From Pyrrhoderma lamaoense (taxonomy: Eukaryota; Basidiomycota; Agaricomycetes; Hymenochaetales; Hymenochaetaceae): 64,000 bases of DNA. The notes under the pieces were generated by a model. That model searched no databases. It was not told the DNA's origin and worked only from the letters and a program-made list of their open reading frames with translations. The translations under genes were made by a program, and so were the position numbers. Of the stretch, positions 45,460 to 56,508 are shown piece by piece. The stretch is taken from NCBI GenBank assembly GCA_002794735.1, contig NBAZ01000002.1:1426001-1490000 (forward strand), read 5' to 3'. Numbering within the stretch: the first letter of the stretch is position 1; each line of letters begins with the position of its first letter.

Positions 45460-47100
45460 CTAACGATATTCTGCGCCACAATCTCCAATGGAGGTGATGA
45501 GTTTCCGACCATTGGATTGTTCAAGTAGGGCCTCGATTGCCTGCTTATCACCTCCCGTCAATTTAAAGTTGAAAACCCGTTGATTGTCTTCTGTATGTGC
45601 CGCGATTCCCATGCGAGTGCCTAAGAACCGCAAAAATTAGACTCACATGGACCCCATGAACAATGATATAGAACGTGCATAGGCACATACCTATAATGAC
45701 GGCTCCAACAAAATCGTGTTCCAAAACCCAACGGGTTGCAACATTAGCAATACATATTCCATCATGTTTGTTTCCGATATCTCGCAAAATTTGTAGAAGC
45801 GATTGAAATAGTTCCCAATTTCCCCATGCTTTAACAATCATATCGAGATACTTTATTTTATTTTCCAGAGAGGTAGAGATTTCGAAGCTCAATCATTATT
45901 CTTGGCGAGGAAAAAGGTAATTACCTTGCGCTGAGAGGGTGTAATTGATCCTTGATACGCTTCGGGCTCCGGCTTTCCGAGCCATTCATCGGAGAGAAAG
46001 CCCCCGCACTGTGTTTAAAACATGTAAACGGGCTGGTAAGTAGATCATTCCACAAAAGGTAGCTTCCGACTGGTACGCATAAAATGATATTCAGTCGCGA
46101 ATCTGACTTCGGTAATTAGCTCACCAGGGTCCCATATGTAAGAAGCTTAATTCCATGCTTCTCACAAACATGTCCCATTCCATGCAAGGGTCGGGTGTCA
46201 ATAAGAGAGAACTGCAAGGCATAAGAGAAAAAGTAAACATAATGAAAAACTGAATGGAGTAACTTATTCCGCACCTGAACTTGATTTGAAACTATTTCTC
46301 CAGATCCCAGGTAGGTACAGATTTCATCTGTCCGGATAGAGTCGAAATTACAGAGTCCTATGGCTTTAATCGTCCCTTCAGCCTTGAGATCCCTGAGATG
46401 TCCGAGAGCCTCCAAGTAACCCTTGTCAGAATAATCCTGCCAGTGGAACTGAAACAGGTGCGCTAAGTTGATTTTTCTAGAACAGCAAAGCAAAAATGTA
46501 CCTGAAGGACATCGACTGATCGCCCTCGCATACGAACCAATCGTTCCTTGACTGCGGCTTCCACCACTGCTCGAGTAGGTACTGTCTGTCTGAAGACACA
46601 CCATTTTGTTGCACCGACAACCCCATCTGGGTTGTCCAAACTTGCCCTAAACTCGCCCTGTACGGGAGAAACAGAATTAGTATCCGAGATGATAAAATGG
46701 ACATGAGAAGTCACTCACAAACAGGAGTTCGGCACTACCATAGTGGTCGGCTGATAATTTTCTCAGTACAAGGGTAATAGTTAATGAACATTTTGAATGC
46801 CGTACCCTACAAATTTGTTACATTAAAAGGAAGAATGATGCTGGTCAGGAGATGGTTAGTAGTCTGGAGAAAGTCACAATTACCATGTCTGTAAAGAATA
46901 AAAAAAGCGTTAGTAAGCTTGGTTTTGCACTTCACTCTATACTACTACCTACCAAATGCGATAAAGCCCTCTTCAATATGACGCCTCATCTCGCTTCGTA
47001 TTTTTCCCACTGAAGCAGTTCCCCATGCGTTACTAGACAATTGCCAGAGGCCGACAAACAGTCTAGGGACGGTAAATGGGCCTAGCTGGAAAGTTTCCAT
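45460..47100 (-). CDS. Aldo-keto reductase
   Basis: NAD(P)H-dependent aldo-keto reductase with a TIM-barrel fold. ATG 47100 starts METFQLGPFTVPRLFVGLWQ, with no signal peptide. The catalytic Tyr lies in SADHYGSAELLF (about 46740-46725), the Lys in VVGATKWCVF (about 46620), and the usual His position in VLQFHWQDYSD (about 46450). Later blocks are AIGLCNFDSIRTDEI and IVSNQVQFSLIDTRPL, the mid-barrel GIKLLTYGTLCGGFLSDEWL, and LRDIGNKHDGICIANVATRW. The C-terminal cofactor-binding segment VGAVIIGTRMGIAAHTEDNQ ends at GAEYR and a TAG at 45462-45460. About nine exons with canonical short introns and no clear frame break. Substrate not predictable; members reduce aldehydes or ketones, or act on pyridoxal-like compounds. 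Confidence 0.9.
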
Positions 47101-47959
47101 AGTAGTTATAAGCCTATTGGATCTGAGAACAAACTACTCTTGGCTTGCTAGAGGGGCTTTTGCTGATTTTGTCATATACCTTGGTCCGCTTTTTAAAAGG
47201 AATCCTGTGCTGAGATAGGCCCAACCGAACCTCTGTGCTGGCGGTGCAGAGGAATTTATATTCTTTATTTCGGAGATGCTTAGAAATGACTTCAATAATA
47301 TAGTGGAATTCCGACAGATCTGACTACCTGATGAGGTGTCTTGATAAATGTCTACGTCTTATTGAAACAGAACAAGGGCAAATGCGGCTTTCAATCAGTT
47401 ATTTAGATACCGAGTCCAGGGCCAGTCCATGACGAGCACGCAGCCGCCGCTTGGACTCAGGAAGATTGATACATATACGCATTCATGTACGTACATGTAG
47501 TTTTTTCTATAATTTTTTTTGAGCAAGGACCCTTTAGAACAAACACACACATGTCATCTCAGCTACTGATCGTCAGGCTAAGAACTTTGATATAAAGGTC
47601 AGGGAAGCAATTTTAAAGCATCAGGGACTATGTTGGTCCCCTACCCGATATTCGGCGTCTCGAAGGTTAAATCGCCAGAAAGAAATCTTCTCCTCCTTCC
47701 TAGCAGTGATATCCCGATTCGTAGATGCGTGGTGAACGATATGGTGGCATCTGATTCGGCCACGGCCCAATGGAATCCTGACACCGGCTTCTTGATATGA
47801 ACCTCATGGCCAGTATTCTATTCACTCAAGGGGCTGACTGAAGAATATATATACGAGAGAGTTCAAGGAGGAAGTGTCCCAAGCTATCATTCATACAAAA
47901 TTTCTAAGGGGACTTGTTATCACATTATATTCTACCATTCTACTCCCCAAAACTCCAAA
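47101..47959. other. Divergent intergenic region
   Basis: About 860 bases upstream of the aldo-keto reductase. It contains a TGTACGTACATGTA-like palindromic patch near 47487. No gene seen. Confidence 0.5.
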
Positions 47960-48705
47960 ATGCCGGCACCTGAAGTTGATGCGAGTATACGAACTATGCG
48001 CCCAGCGTTGGGCCATGTGTGGGTTCTCATATCCTCTCTGCGGTGCAGCACTGCTCACAGTTCGTTACCAGAAATCTTATGGTCGATACGTTGATTGCGA
48101 ATGCCTCTGTCGACGAGTACGTTGTTCCATCATTTGTCCTGAGCTGCGCATAGTAACCTAGGTCCCAATCTCTATCACACAGCCTACGCTCCATAGTACG
48201 CTCCATGCTCGCAACAAGTCCACCTAGTGTTTCTGCTTGCTTCGTCTCCGCAGCTCGCGGATGTCTTAGTCAATCACTGCATCGCAGCATGGCTAAGCAA
48301 ATGACCCTCTTTGAAGTCCGAGAGCGACATGGACGGAGTGAATTGATGTCAACAACACGTTTGAATGGACTTCTCTCATATATCCGCACACTTTATGGAG
48401 CAGGAATGGGATTCGACAGTCTTGAAGTACTTGTCGGTGTAGTGCGGGCTACCTCCGGTCTTCGTTGGAATGCCGACGATCGGTTGGCGGACGACCTAGC
48501 TGTCATTGATGCAGATATAAGCCAAGCTATACAGAGCTGCAAAGAGGAGCACGCTAATGGTAATACTCGGGACCTAAACACCGCTCGGACGGCACTCCGT
48601 AAGCTGCGCGCAGCGCTGGCAGAGTGCCAGTCGGAGGTTGAGGAGTGGGGAGGGGAGTTCCCATTTCCAAGAGGGAGTGCCAACGCTGATTGTTTACAGC
48701 TTTAG
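47960..48705 (+). pseudogene. Degenerate hypothetical gene, GC-richer than its surroundings
   Basis: Not recognised. Protein-like sequence hops between frames with no clear introns. It starts MPAPEVDASIRTMRPALGHVW (ATG 47960), then FVTRNLMVDTLIANASVDEY with VVPSFVLSC (about 48065-48150), then HLVFLLASSPQLADVLVNHC and IAAWLSK (about 48215-48300). A 144-residue open frame follows: MTLFEVRERHGRSELMSTTR ... LEVLVGVVRATSGLRWNADD ... ECQSEVEEWGGEFPFPRGSA, to a TAG at 48703-48705. The base composition is visibly higher in GC than the flanks. A 10-base direct repeat (tacgctccat at 48185-48194 and 48197-48206) brackets an in-frame TAG. Either several base losses damaged a live gene, or this is a fragment of a duplicated or transferred gene. 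Confidence 0.45.
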
Positions 48706-51700
48706 AGTCGGTCTGATGTTGTCCGTGATGGATGCAGCTTTTTTTCACTTTGCCATAACCGCCCTTCCAAATTTTATCGTTGGATGTACTTTAGCAAAAT
48801 ATACCATTTTTTTTTGATTATCCGGAACAACGGGTGCGATTCTAAGGTGATGAATGATGACAGTTGATCACAAGATGTCCATGGTAGAACTTCAAGTCCA
48901 TCAAGAGTTGGGCTGGCTTCAAGAGCAATGTCATTATCGTTGTTTTCCTTGGCTCCCCGTGTAGCTGTGTGAATTTCGGCAAGAGCAGATCAAGATTATA
49001 AGAGCTCCGCTTCAACTCTTGATGCAAATAATCAACGATAGAACAAATATGCATTCGTGTTCCATCATCTCATCCATGTCTGTTATACGCGTTCAAAAAA
49101 AACCTCTCCTGTGTGATCTCATGGATGAAAAACAGAAGTTATTTCCAATTTGATCTCCGTAGAATGGGCGCTTTCGCCTAATTCTTGAATTAGGTCTTCA
49201 AAAGTTCTCAGTTTCAGGCCCAAGGTGGAGGACGTTTGAAATTATGGGTTAACTCATATCTCCGATGCAGAATGAGCTCTATTCTACTAAGACTAGGAGA
49301 ACTTATTGCTTGCGCTCAAGCATTAGTCCTGTATCATTCAAATAAGAAGTAAATTCACAGCGAAAGACGGATTGCCGCGGTAATACTAGTTGTCTTCTTT
49401 TTAATTCTAATTTCTGGACAAATAATATGATACAAGGGCAGAGATCGAGCAATACAAAATATACTCGAATCCTGGTCAATCAGACAGATTTATCTCGAAT
49501 TCATTGAAGCCACCTGCATCGAAGGCTAGAGTTCTTTTGATTGATTCTTTCTCCAAATCGAATATATTATTACGTGTAGTGGTGGTGAGACAACCCGTCT
49601 AAAACTGATGGCGGAAGAAAGCATGTTCTTCGATTCGAATTAGAATCACTGTACTGTTCCACCAGTGTTTTAGGCATAATGGTTCACTACACTCTAAAAT
49701 TAAGCATATACGCAGTTAACTTGCCGTTAAACATAAAATGGGTTATCGAGGAAATTACACATGAAGATTGATGCATCAACATTTACTCCATATTTATGAC
49801 CGGATGAAAACTTAGATCCGAAAGAGATGCGTTAAATGAGGTTAATATAGTATAAGGACTTGCCACGACTCAAACTATGATCAAACTTTGAGTTATTTTT
49901 AATTTTTAGGATCTTATAGAAGAAAGTTGCATTTATGTTTGAAAACTGCAAGGCGAGGCTGGTCGTTTTGAATGAAGACCGGTATCCGAGTTAAGGTTAG
50001 TAAATTAAGCGTTATAGGAGATGGACAAACAGACAAAGCTATTAAGCGCCCAATTCATTAAGATTTTAGGGGGATTTTGGAAAACATGAAATAGGTTAGA
50101 CAGTTTTTGTCTATGTAATAGACGCACTTTCGGAAAACTGCGTCGGTTAAATAGAGCTTTAGTCGCGAACTTTGTTCTTTGAGTGACCGGAATCTATTGC
50201 GTATTTGGTCTTGAGGACATCGTTAGAATTCCATTGGGAATCAGACCTAAACTATAGTATAATACATGAATTGCTCAAGCCATAAACATAAGCTTACTTG
50301 TTCAACTACATTAAAAAATAAGTTGAGATGTTACAGGCACGTGACTATTTCCCCAAACTTAGATTCAACTTTTCGAAGTAAGTCTGAAAAGCCGTACATT
50401 AAGACAAACATCACTATGCACTCACAATCAACACAAATAATAGTAAACGGTGGGCTCGATCTGAGCTTCTTGACTCTTGGCATCAGGACAAGATACTTTA
50501 TAAGCGTAAAGAACTTACTTTACCTTAAAACACAAACAATTGTGTAAAACGAAGGTTTCAACTGGGTTATTTTCAGAAGTTAAATGGTCATCGAATTCCA
50601 ATTTCCTGGACAATGGATTATACATCTTCTCATTCATTCAAAAATTTATATTATTTCAGCACGGCGTCTTACATTGAAATGAATGCACGTACTCTTCAAA
50701 GAAAAATTCCTGGAAGAAATTGCACCCCTTAAGGTGAAAGCGGCGGAGAAGAGTATATGTTTGATAGTAAGTTTAGTAATGAGAACCCGAATCAGATACC
50801 AGACATCCTCCGATATAGTTCTGAGGCACTGACGAATTCATCGGCTATGTCCTGCTCTTTCTACGTTTGGCCTTGTTATCTCCTTCTCTTCTACTACTAG
50901 ATCAAGACAACTAGCTTGTTCAGTTCTACTGATGATAACGATAAGTTACCTTCAGCCTAGATACCTGCCGAATCGAAATTTCAAATTTCAAAAAGCTGCT
51001 ACATACGATATACCTTTAGGGAAAAAGGGCCCGGTATAGAGCGGGGGGCAAATGCTAGACACTGATACGACCAGCCCACCAGACTGTTCCTCGCACTTTA
51101 TTCCAAGCGCCCTACAATGGCACACATATGCATGTGTTATTCTCCAGACAGTTGATCATGGAACGGATGACAGATGAGTAGCTACTCAATCAAAGATCAG
51201 AACTTGACAATGTTCTAATAGCGCATCCATGGAGAATTAATCTGAAGGAGGGCACTGCGCAAGATGTATGTTTCTATCCCATTTGTTGATTAAAGATAGT
51301 GAATCAAGATGGTTTCCTAGAGATCCTTATCACTCTTACTACCATGCAATTATGACTTGCGTAGGATAGTATCTAGGACCAGTTAACGCTCTAAGTCTTC
51401 ATGGAGATTTCTCTATCGGTCCTTGCGCTTATGAGCTGAATGGAAGGTAAGTAGATGGTTAACTCCCGAATCAATGTGATGCCTGTTCGATGTTTACTTT
51501 CTTCCAATCGAGTCCAAATTTAAACTCGTAGCTTGAGGAAATTACCGCTCAAACCGGGATATGTTGACAAATTCAGACAATACAGTCATCAACCCTGAAA
51601 GCAGTTCAGACACATCGGTAGTGTTCAGGCAGGATAGGGAACCTTCGGTCACCAAGTATCTACCGTTAATATCTGAGTAGAACTCATCGTCAGATAGATT

Positions 51701-53041
51701 CTCAAAGATCGCTGCTAGGACTTAGCTCGGGTAGTTTCGCGAGCCTATGTATGATAAAAAAAACTTCTATGAGGAAAGAGCCTAGTCCATGAAATGGTAG
51801 AAAGATCTGATTTCGAAAAGCGAATTTGACAAGTTACTTACTTAATCGTGGGAAATAAACAATAATTACAGAAGATAATGTTATATCGAAGTTCGTGAGA
51901 TGACACAAATATTGCGAGTCGGAAGACGGCTCCCCCATGTCCATGCGAATACAACCAGACCGTTAGAATGCCCATTCCAGGTACAAAGCGAACAACGGCC
52001 AATTCATCAAGTATCTTCTTCTCTGCCACGCCTATCCTCGTGAGATGAATTGCTTGGGAGAATCAAGTCAGAAGATACACGTCTGTCAGTATGAGTCTGC
52101 TCCCTCGGTGAACATGCAAAAACCCGCAAGCAGATAATGGGTCATAAGAGCGGCAAGAGGAGCGTTATTATGTATCAATTTAATCCGCGAATATCAATCA
52201 TCAGGAGTTAAAGAAGATGCTTCAGGTTCTATGAACATTCCTATTAACTTGCGGGGAAATTCGAGTAGCAAATTGAATACCTTCTGTAATGACATCGTTC
52301 AACCGCCAACCTGTTGCAAATTGAGAAAAAAGGAAGTCCGGATAAGACCGTCAAAAAAGGGAAGTGAAGATCACTTGTAACTTATAGAAAACTCCTTATC
52401 TAAAGTCCTTTGTTTCCATGAATATCTCAAACTTGAGACATGCGACTTTATGAAACTCGAAGTCATCTACCAACTTAATCCATTTTAACGATACTTCTTT
52501 ATTGCTTCTTTACTCATATCACCATGAGTAAAATATCTAATTGCGTGACTTCCCTGTGTGCAGGGCGATTTCACCTCTCCGAACCACGACCCATGAGTAT
52601 TAACGTTGATATTTGAAGGGAAAAGATATTGCTATGTAAATTGCAAAAGAGATATGATGATATCATAAACTCAACTTTTACAAGTAGGTAGCATTGAGCT
52701 CTCTATCCATGTGTCCTTCAATATGAGATGATCGAACTAATGTAAATGGCGGAATTTGAAGGATCCATTCAGCGTTAACTCGGATACTCATCTATGTTAG
52801 AATTGTAATTAAAGATTGGTTAAGTATATTACGTCAAATCGGCAATCTGAGTTTTCTAAACATAGTAAGTAATACCTGTATCTTCCCCAGAAATGCGTCT
52901 GAATTAAGTCCACTATCAGTACAACAGAAATAATAGAAAGTCTTCGTTGTTACTCAACTTCAGTGTAGTGTGTATACCTAGTTATAATACTATTGCCAAA
53001 GTGAAAAAGAATATAGACTATTCCAAAACTTCATTTTCATG
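48706..53041. other. Gene-poor stretch
   Basis: About 4.3 kb, AT-rich, with stops dense in all six frames. Only short isolated ORFs are seen (for example 49054-48842 and 52029-51838, both minus, 63-70 residues), without domains. I see no transposase, reverse transcriptase or clear terminal repeats. It may be old, decayed repeat or simply long intergenic sequence. Confidence 0.6.
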
Positions 53042-53113
53042 TCGGATATGGTGTAACGGCTAACATTGCCGCCTCTCACGCGGCAGCTCGGGGTTCGATT
53101 CCCCGTATCCGAA
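53042..53113 (+). tRNA. tRNA-Glu (anticodon CTC)
   Basis: A 72-base cloverleaf, without intron. The acceptor stem TCGGATA pairs fully with TATCCGA (53042-53048 with 53106-53112), and the discriminator base is A. The anticodon stem GCCGC/GCGGC encloses the loop CTCTCAC, so the anticodon is CTC, reading GAG for glutamate. The D-arm region (GGTGTAACGGCTAACA) and the T arm (CGGGGTTCGATTCCCCG) carry the A- and B-box promoter sequences for RNA polymerase III. The sequence closely follows eukaryotic tRNA-Glu. Confidence 0.97.
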
Positions 53114-53116
53114 TTC

Positions 53117-53121
53117 TTTTT
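53117..53121 (+). terminator. RNA polymerase III terminator of the tRNA gene
   Basis: A run of five T residues begins four bases after the mature tRNA 3' end, the standard Pol III stop signal. Confidence 0.85.
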
Positions 53122-54032
53122 GTTCTAAATATTTGTATGCCAAGTATCATCCAGACTGCTTACAATATGTTTTCTTGCATATTATTCAGATAAGTGAAGC
53201 ATCTGCTACCCTTTTCAGTGAGAAAACACATAAAATAAGATATATCAAAAGTCATGTAGAGATGATAGTTATTTCCAAAATAGTTCTTATGATGCTAGCT
53301 ATGTGTAAGTAAGGTTATACTACCTTCGTAGTCTGAAGGAAGATCATAGTCAAAAATTCCCATTTATTAGAACTTCAAATGCTGATGAATAGCCTCTGAT
53401 AGTCTATTATATTGAACTAGAACTGTAACCACTGGTTAACATCCACTTCATTAGTCCACGAATCATCAAATACAATAATCATATGCTTGGAGAAATGAGT
53501 CTCTTTTGGTGGAGTACAAGGGCAAGCATAGAAATGCACAAAAGTCCGTATGACACAAGTAATCATGCTTACAAAAGTCTAATTTGAGCGTTAAAGTCGA
53601 AGCGGGATTATATTGAGAAGTAACGAAGAAAACCAATCTTTGATAATGTATAATACACATATATATATTATTTGCAAATCCACATATAATTTATATTACT
53701 TTATAGACATTATAAAGCATTTCCGACACAAGAAATATTGTTAGAGGAAATCCTATGAAATGATTGTCCGACGGAGTAGTAATTTTGAGTATTGAAGTCG
53801 ATAGTTATGTTTTTCTCATAGAGTAGTCTCATGACTAACCAAGGTGACATCACTTGATAGATCATTGTTAGCATCGCTGAACACATGACTTCGCCGATGA
53901 TCTATTGCATTATTTTGTTCAGCCTCGTGGGAATGTCCGTTAGTGTGCATGTAATCATTATAGGGATGATTGTTTGGCTTTCAAGATAAAAGACCCCACT
54001 TGTATGATATTTTATCTTCTGTACAATCCAAT
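53122..54032. other. Intergenic spacer
   Basis: About 900 bases between the tRNA and the P450 gene, AT-rich. It likely contains the P450 promoter; no ORF with a motif. Confidence 0.5.
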
Positions 54033-56438
54033 ATGCCCCCAAGCGGCTTGATACTTGTGACAAAAGCACTTCTTGCACTGATCCTACCGAGTGTAGGGTC
54101 GTATACTTGTATACATTTTCTCGACAGAGAGTTCAGTATACAACTCCCACCAGTTGCTACCTATGCTTTACTCTTGTCTTCCATCCCGTTTTCATTCTTT
54201 TCTAGATTCTTATTTAGAATCTGGAAGAATAGTAGGGATGCTTCTCGTTTACATGCCGAATCTATTAAGGTTATTCCTGGAAGGTGGCCAGGAAATCTAG
54301 ACGTCATGATGTATCTGAAAAAATCCTTCATGACTGGATATACCGGTATGTTTGTATGATTGATTCAGTCCTATAATACTTTCCAAATTCTTATTGTTTT
54401 CTTCAGCTGAGGAATTCCAGCTCCTTGCCGAGAAATTTGGGAATATATTCACTATCAGAGTGTTATGGGTTGACTCTATTTTCACTACTGAGCCGGAACA
54501 CATCAAGGTTCGAAGAGTCAATTCCTTCATTGAACACATAAAGCTTGTCTGATAAGCAACATTTGAAGCAAATTCTTGCAACAGAATTTCATAACTTTGA
54601 GAAAGGTGAGCTTGGAGCGGAAGAACATGTATCGATTACTGTATTTACGCATAGGATCTACCTTAGGGGATAATTTTATTTCATTAGCTTATTCTGTCCT
54701 TGGCGTTGGTGTTTTTAACTCTGATGGCGATATGTGGAAATTTCACCGCTCAATGACGAGGCCTTTTTTCAGTCGTGAGAGAATCAGCCACTTTGATATC
54801 TTCGCACGCCATTCAGATGAAGCAATTATGCTCATGAAGCAGCGATTCAGTGAGGGTTATGCTCTCGACATCCAGGACCTCCTCGGGCGCTTCACACTCG
54901 ATAGTGCCACAGAGTTTCTATTCGGCCGTTGTGTCCATGTTCTTCGATCAGGCCTCCCTTACCCTCATAATGCACCGAAATCTCTCTTTTCGAGAAACGG
55001 TAAGGACACTGCAGAGAAGTTCTCTAGGGCATTTGCAGAAGCACAGGCGGTAATCGCCGAGCGTTCTTCCCTTGGGCCTGTATGGCCATTACTAGAAGTG
55101 TTCAACGATAAGTCTGAAGAATCAATGAAAATAGTTCGAGCGTTCCTGGATCCGATTATAGAAGAGGCGGTTGAGAAGCGGCGAATGAGGAAGCTGAGTC
55201 CAATGGAATTTCATTCAGTAGAGAAGAAAGACGATTTGGATGATGGGGAAACTCTCCTCGATCACTTAGTAAAACTTACTGATGGTGCGCTGCATTCTAC
55301 ATCCGAAACCTGCTATTATATTGACAATCAGCTTCGTAAATCAGATCAAAAGATTCTCAAAGACGAAATTTTGAACATTACAGTAGCTGGACGTGATACT
55401 GTAAGTCATTATTGGTACACAACCAACTCATACGAATCTTTAACCACGCTCTTTAGACTGCAGCGACGCTTACATTTGCAACATACTTGTTGTCAATGCA
55501 CCCAGACGTCTTGAAAAAGCTGAGATGTGAGATACTAGATAGAGTCGGTTCAACAAAGAAGCCCACGTATGATGATATCAGGGAAATGAAATATCTACGT
55601 GCGGTCATAAACGGTACTCTTTATTTGATTCCTTGTATATTCTTATCTGACTACTAGGATTATAGAGACGCTCAGGTTATTCCCCCCAGTGTCAGTGTTT
55701 GAGATACGATATGAGAGCACTACATGATGATTCATTGTTATCCTGTTTAGTCCTTTCGACGTCCGTCAGTCGATTAATGGAACTACCTTCGTTAATCCAT
55801 CAGGAGGGAGACCTTGGTATATACCAGCTCATACGGGGTAAAATTAGTTTCGTTTCACTAGTCGATCTGGCTAACTGTATGCATAGTATCACATATTCCG
55901 CTTTCATGATGCATCGTAGAACCGATCTCTGGGGTCCGGATGGTATGTTCTTGCTGCCTCAGGATTGTATACTTGCTAAGTACGAAGAATAAAGCTCAGG
56001 ATTTTGATCCAGGCAGATTCCTGGATTATAGACTACACAAATACCTCACGCCAAATCCCTTCATATTCCTCCCATTCAATGCAGGGCCACGAATATGTTT
56101 AGGACAACAAGTACGGAACAATTTGTCTGATATGTTTATCCCTGCTGACAGACGTTTAAGTTCGCTTACAACGAGATAAGCTTTATGCTTATACGAATGC
56201 TACAGACTTTCAACAAATTCGAGTTAGACCCTTCGGCACAGCCTCCAGACTCCCGCCCACCAGCAGCATGGAAGAATGCTCCTGGGCGCCAGGCTATTGA
56301 GAGAATATTCCCAAAAGCCCACTTGACTATGTATTCTTATGTAGGTGGTCTGAGATTATGTATTAAACTAGTATTAATCTCTTATTTATATAGAAGGGGC
56401 TTTGGGTACGGATGGGGGTGGCCGAGATGGAGAATTGA
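54033..56438 (+). CDS. Cytochrome P450, CYP63-like
   Basis: Microsomal haem-thiolate monooxygenase. ATG 54033 begins [20 protein letters not shown], with two N-terminal hydrophobic segments for ER anchoring. Later blocks: [20 protein letters not shown] (helix C region, about 54700), [12 protein letters not shown], the I-helix oxygen-binding motif [15 protein letters not shown] (split by an intron at about 55400), and the ExxR motif ETLRLFPP (about 55668). It also has [10 protein letters not shown], the PERF-like DPGRFLDYR, and the haem-cysteine loop [12 protein letters not shown] (about 56078-56110). The tail HLTMYSY joins KGLWVRM by a canonical intron and ends EMEN at a TGA at 56436-56438. 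All introns fit with no frame break. AGRDTT and GLWVRM are typical of the basidiomycete CYP63 clan, whose members hydroxylate alkanes, fatty acids and aromatic compounds; the substrate here is inferred only. Confidence 0.93.
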
Positions 56439-56508
56439 GATATCACCAAAAACTGTAATTGTATCTCTTGTTTTGTTAGGAAGAATTGTAGTGTAAGTGT
56501 ATTAAATG

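Noticed and set aside
48842..49054. 70-residue minus-strand ORF with an ATG
   Set aside because: Isolated in the gene desert, without motif or neighbours.
51838..52029. 63-residue minus-strand frame rich in hydrophobic residues
   Set aside because: GTG start, no continuation by splicing that I can find.
55680..55760. A premature stop after the P450 ExxR motif
   Set aside because: An intron starting at GTCAGT restores [14 protein letters not shown] in frame.
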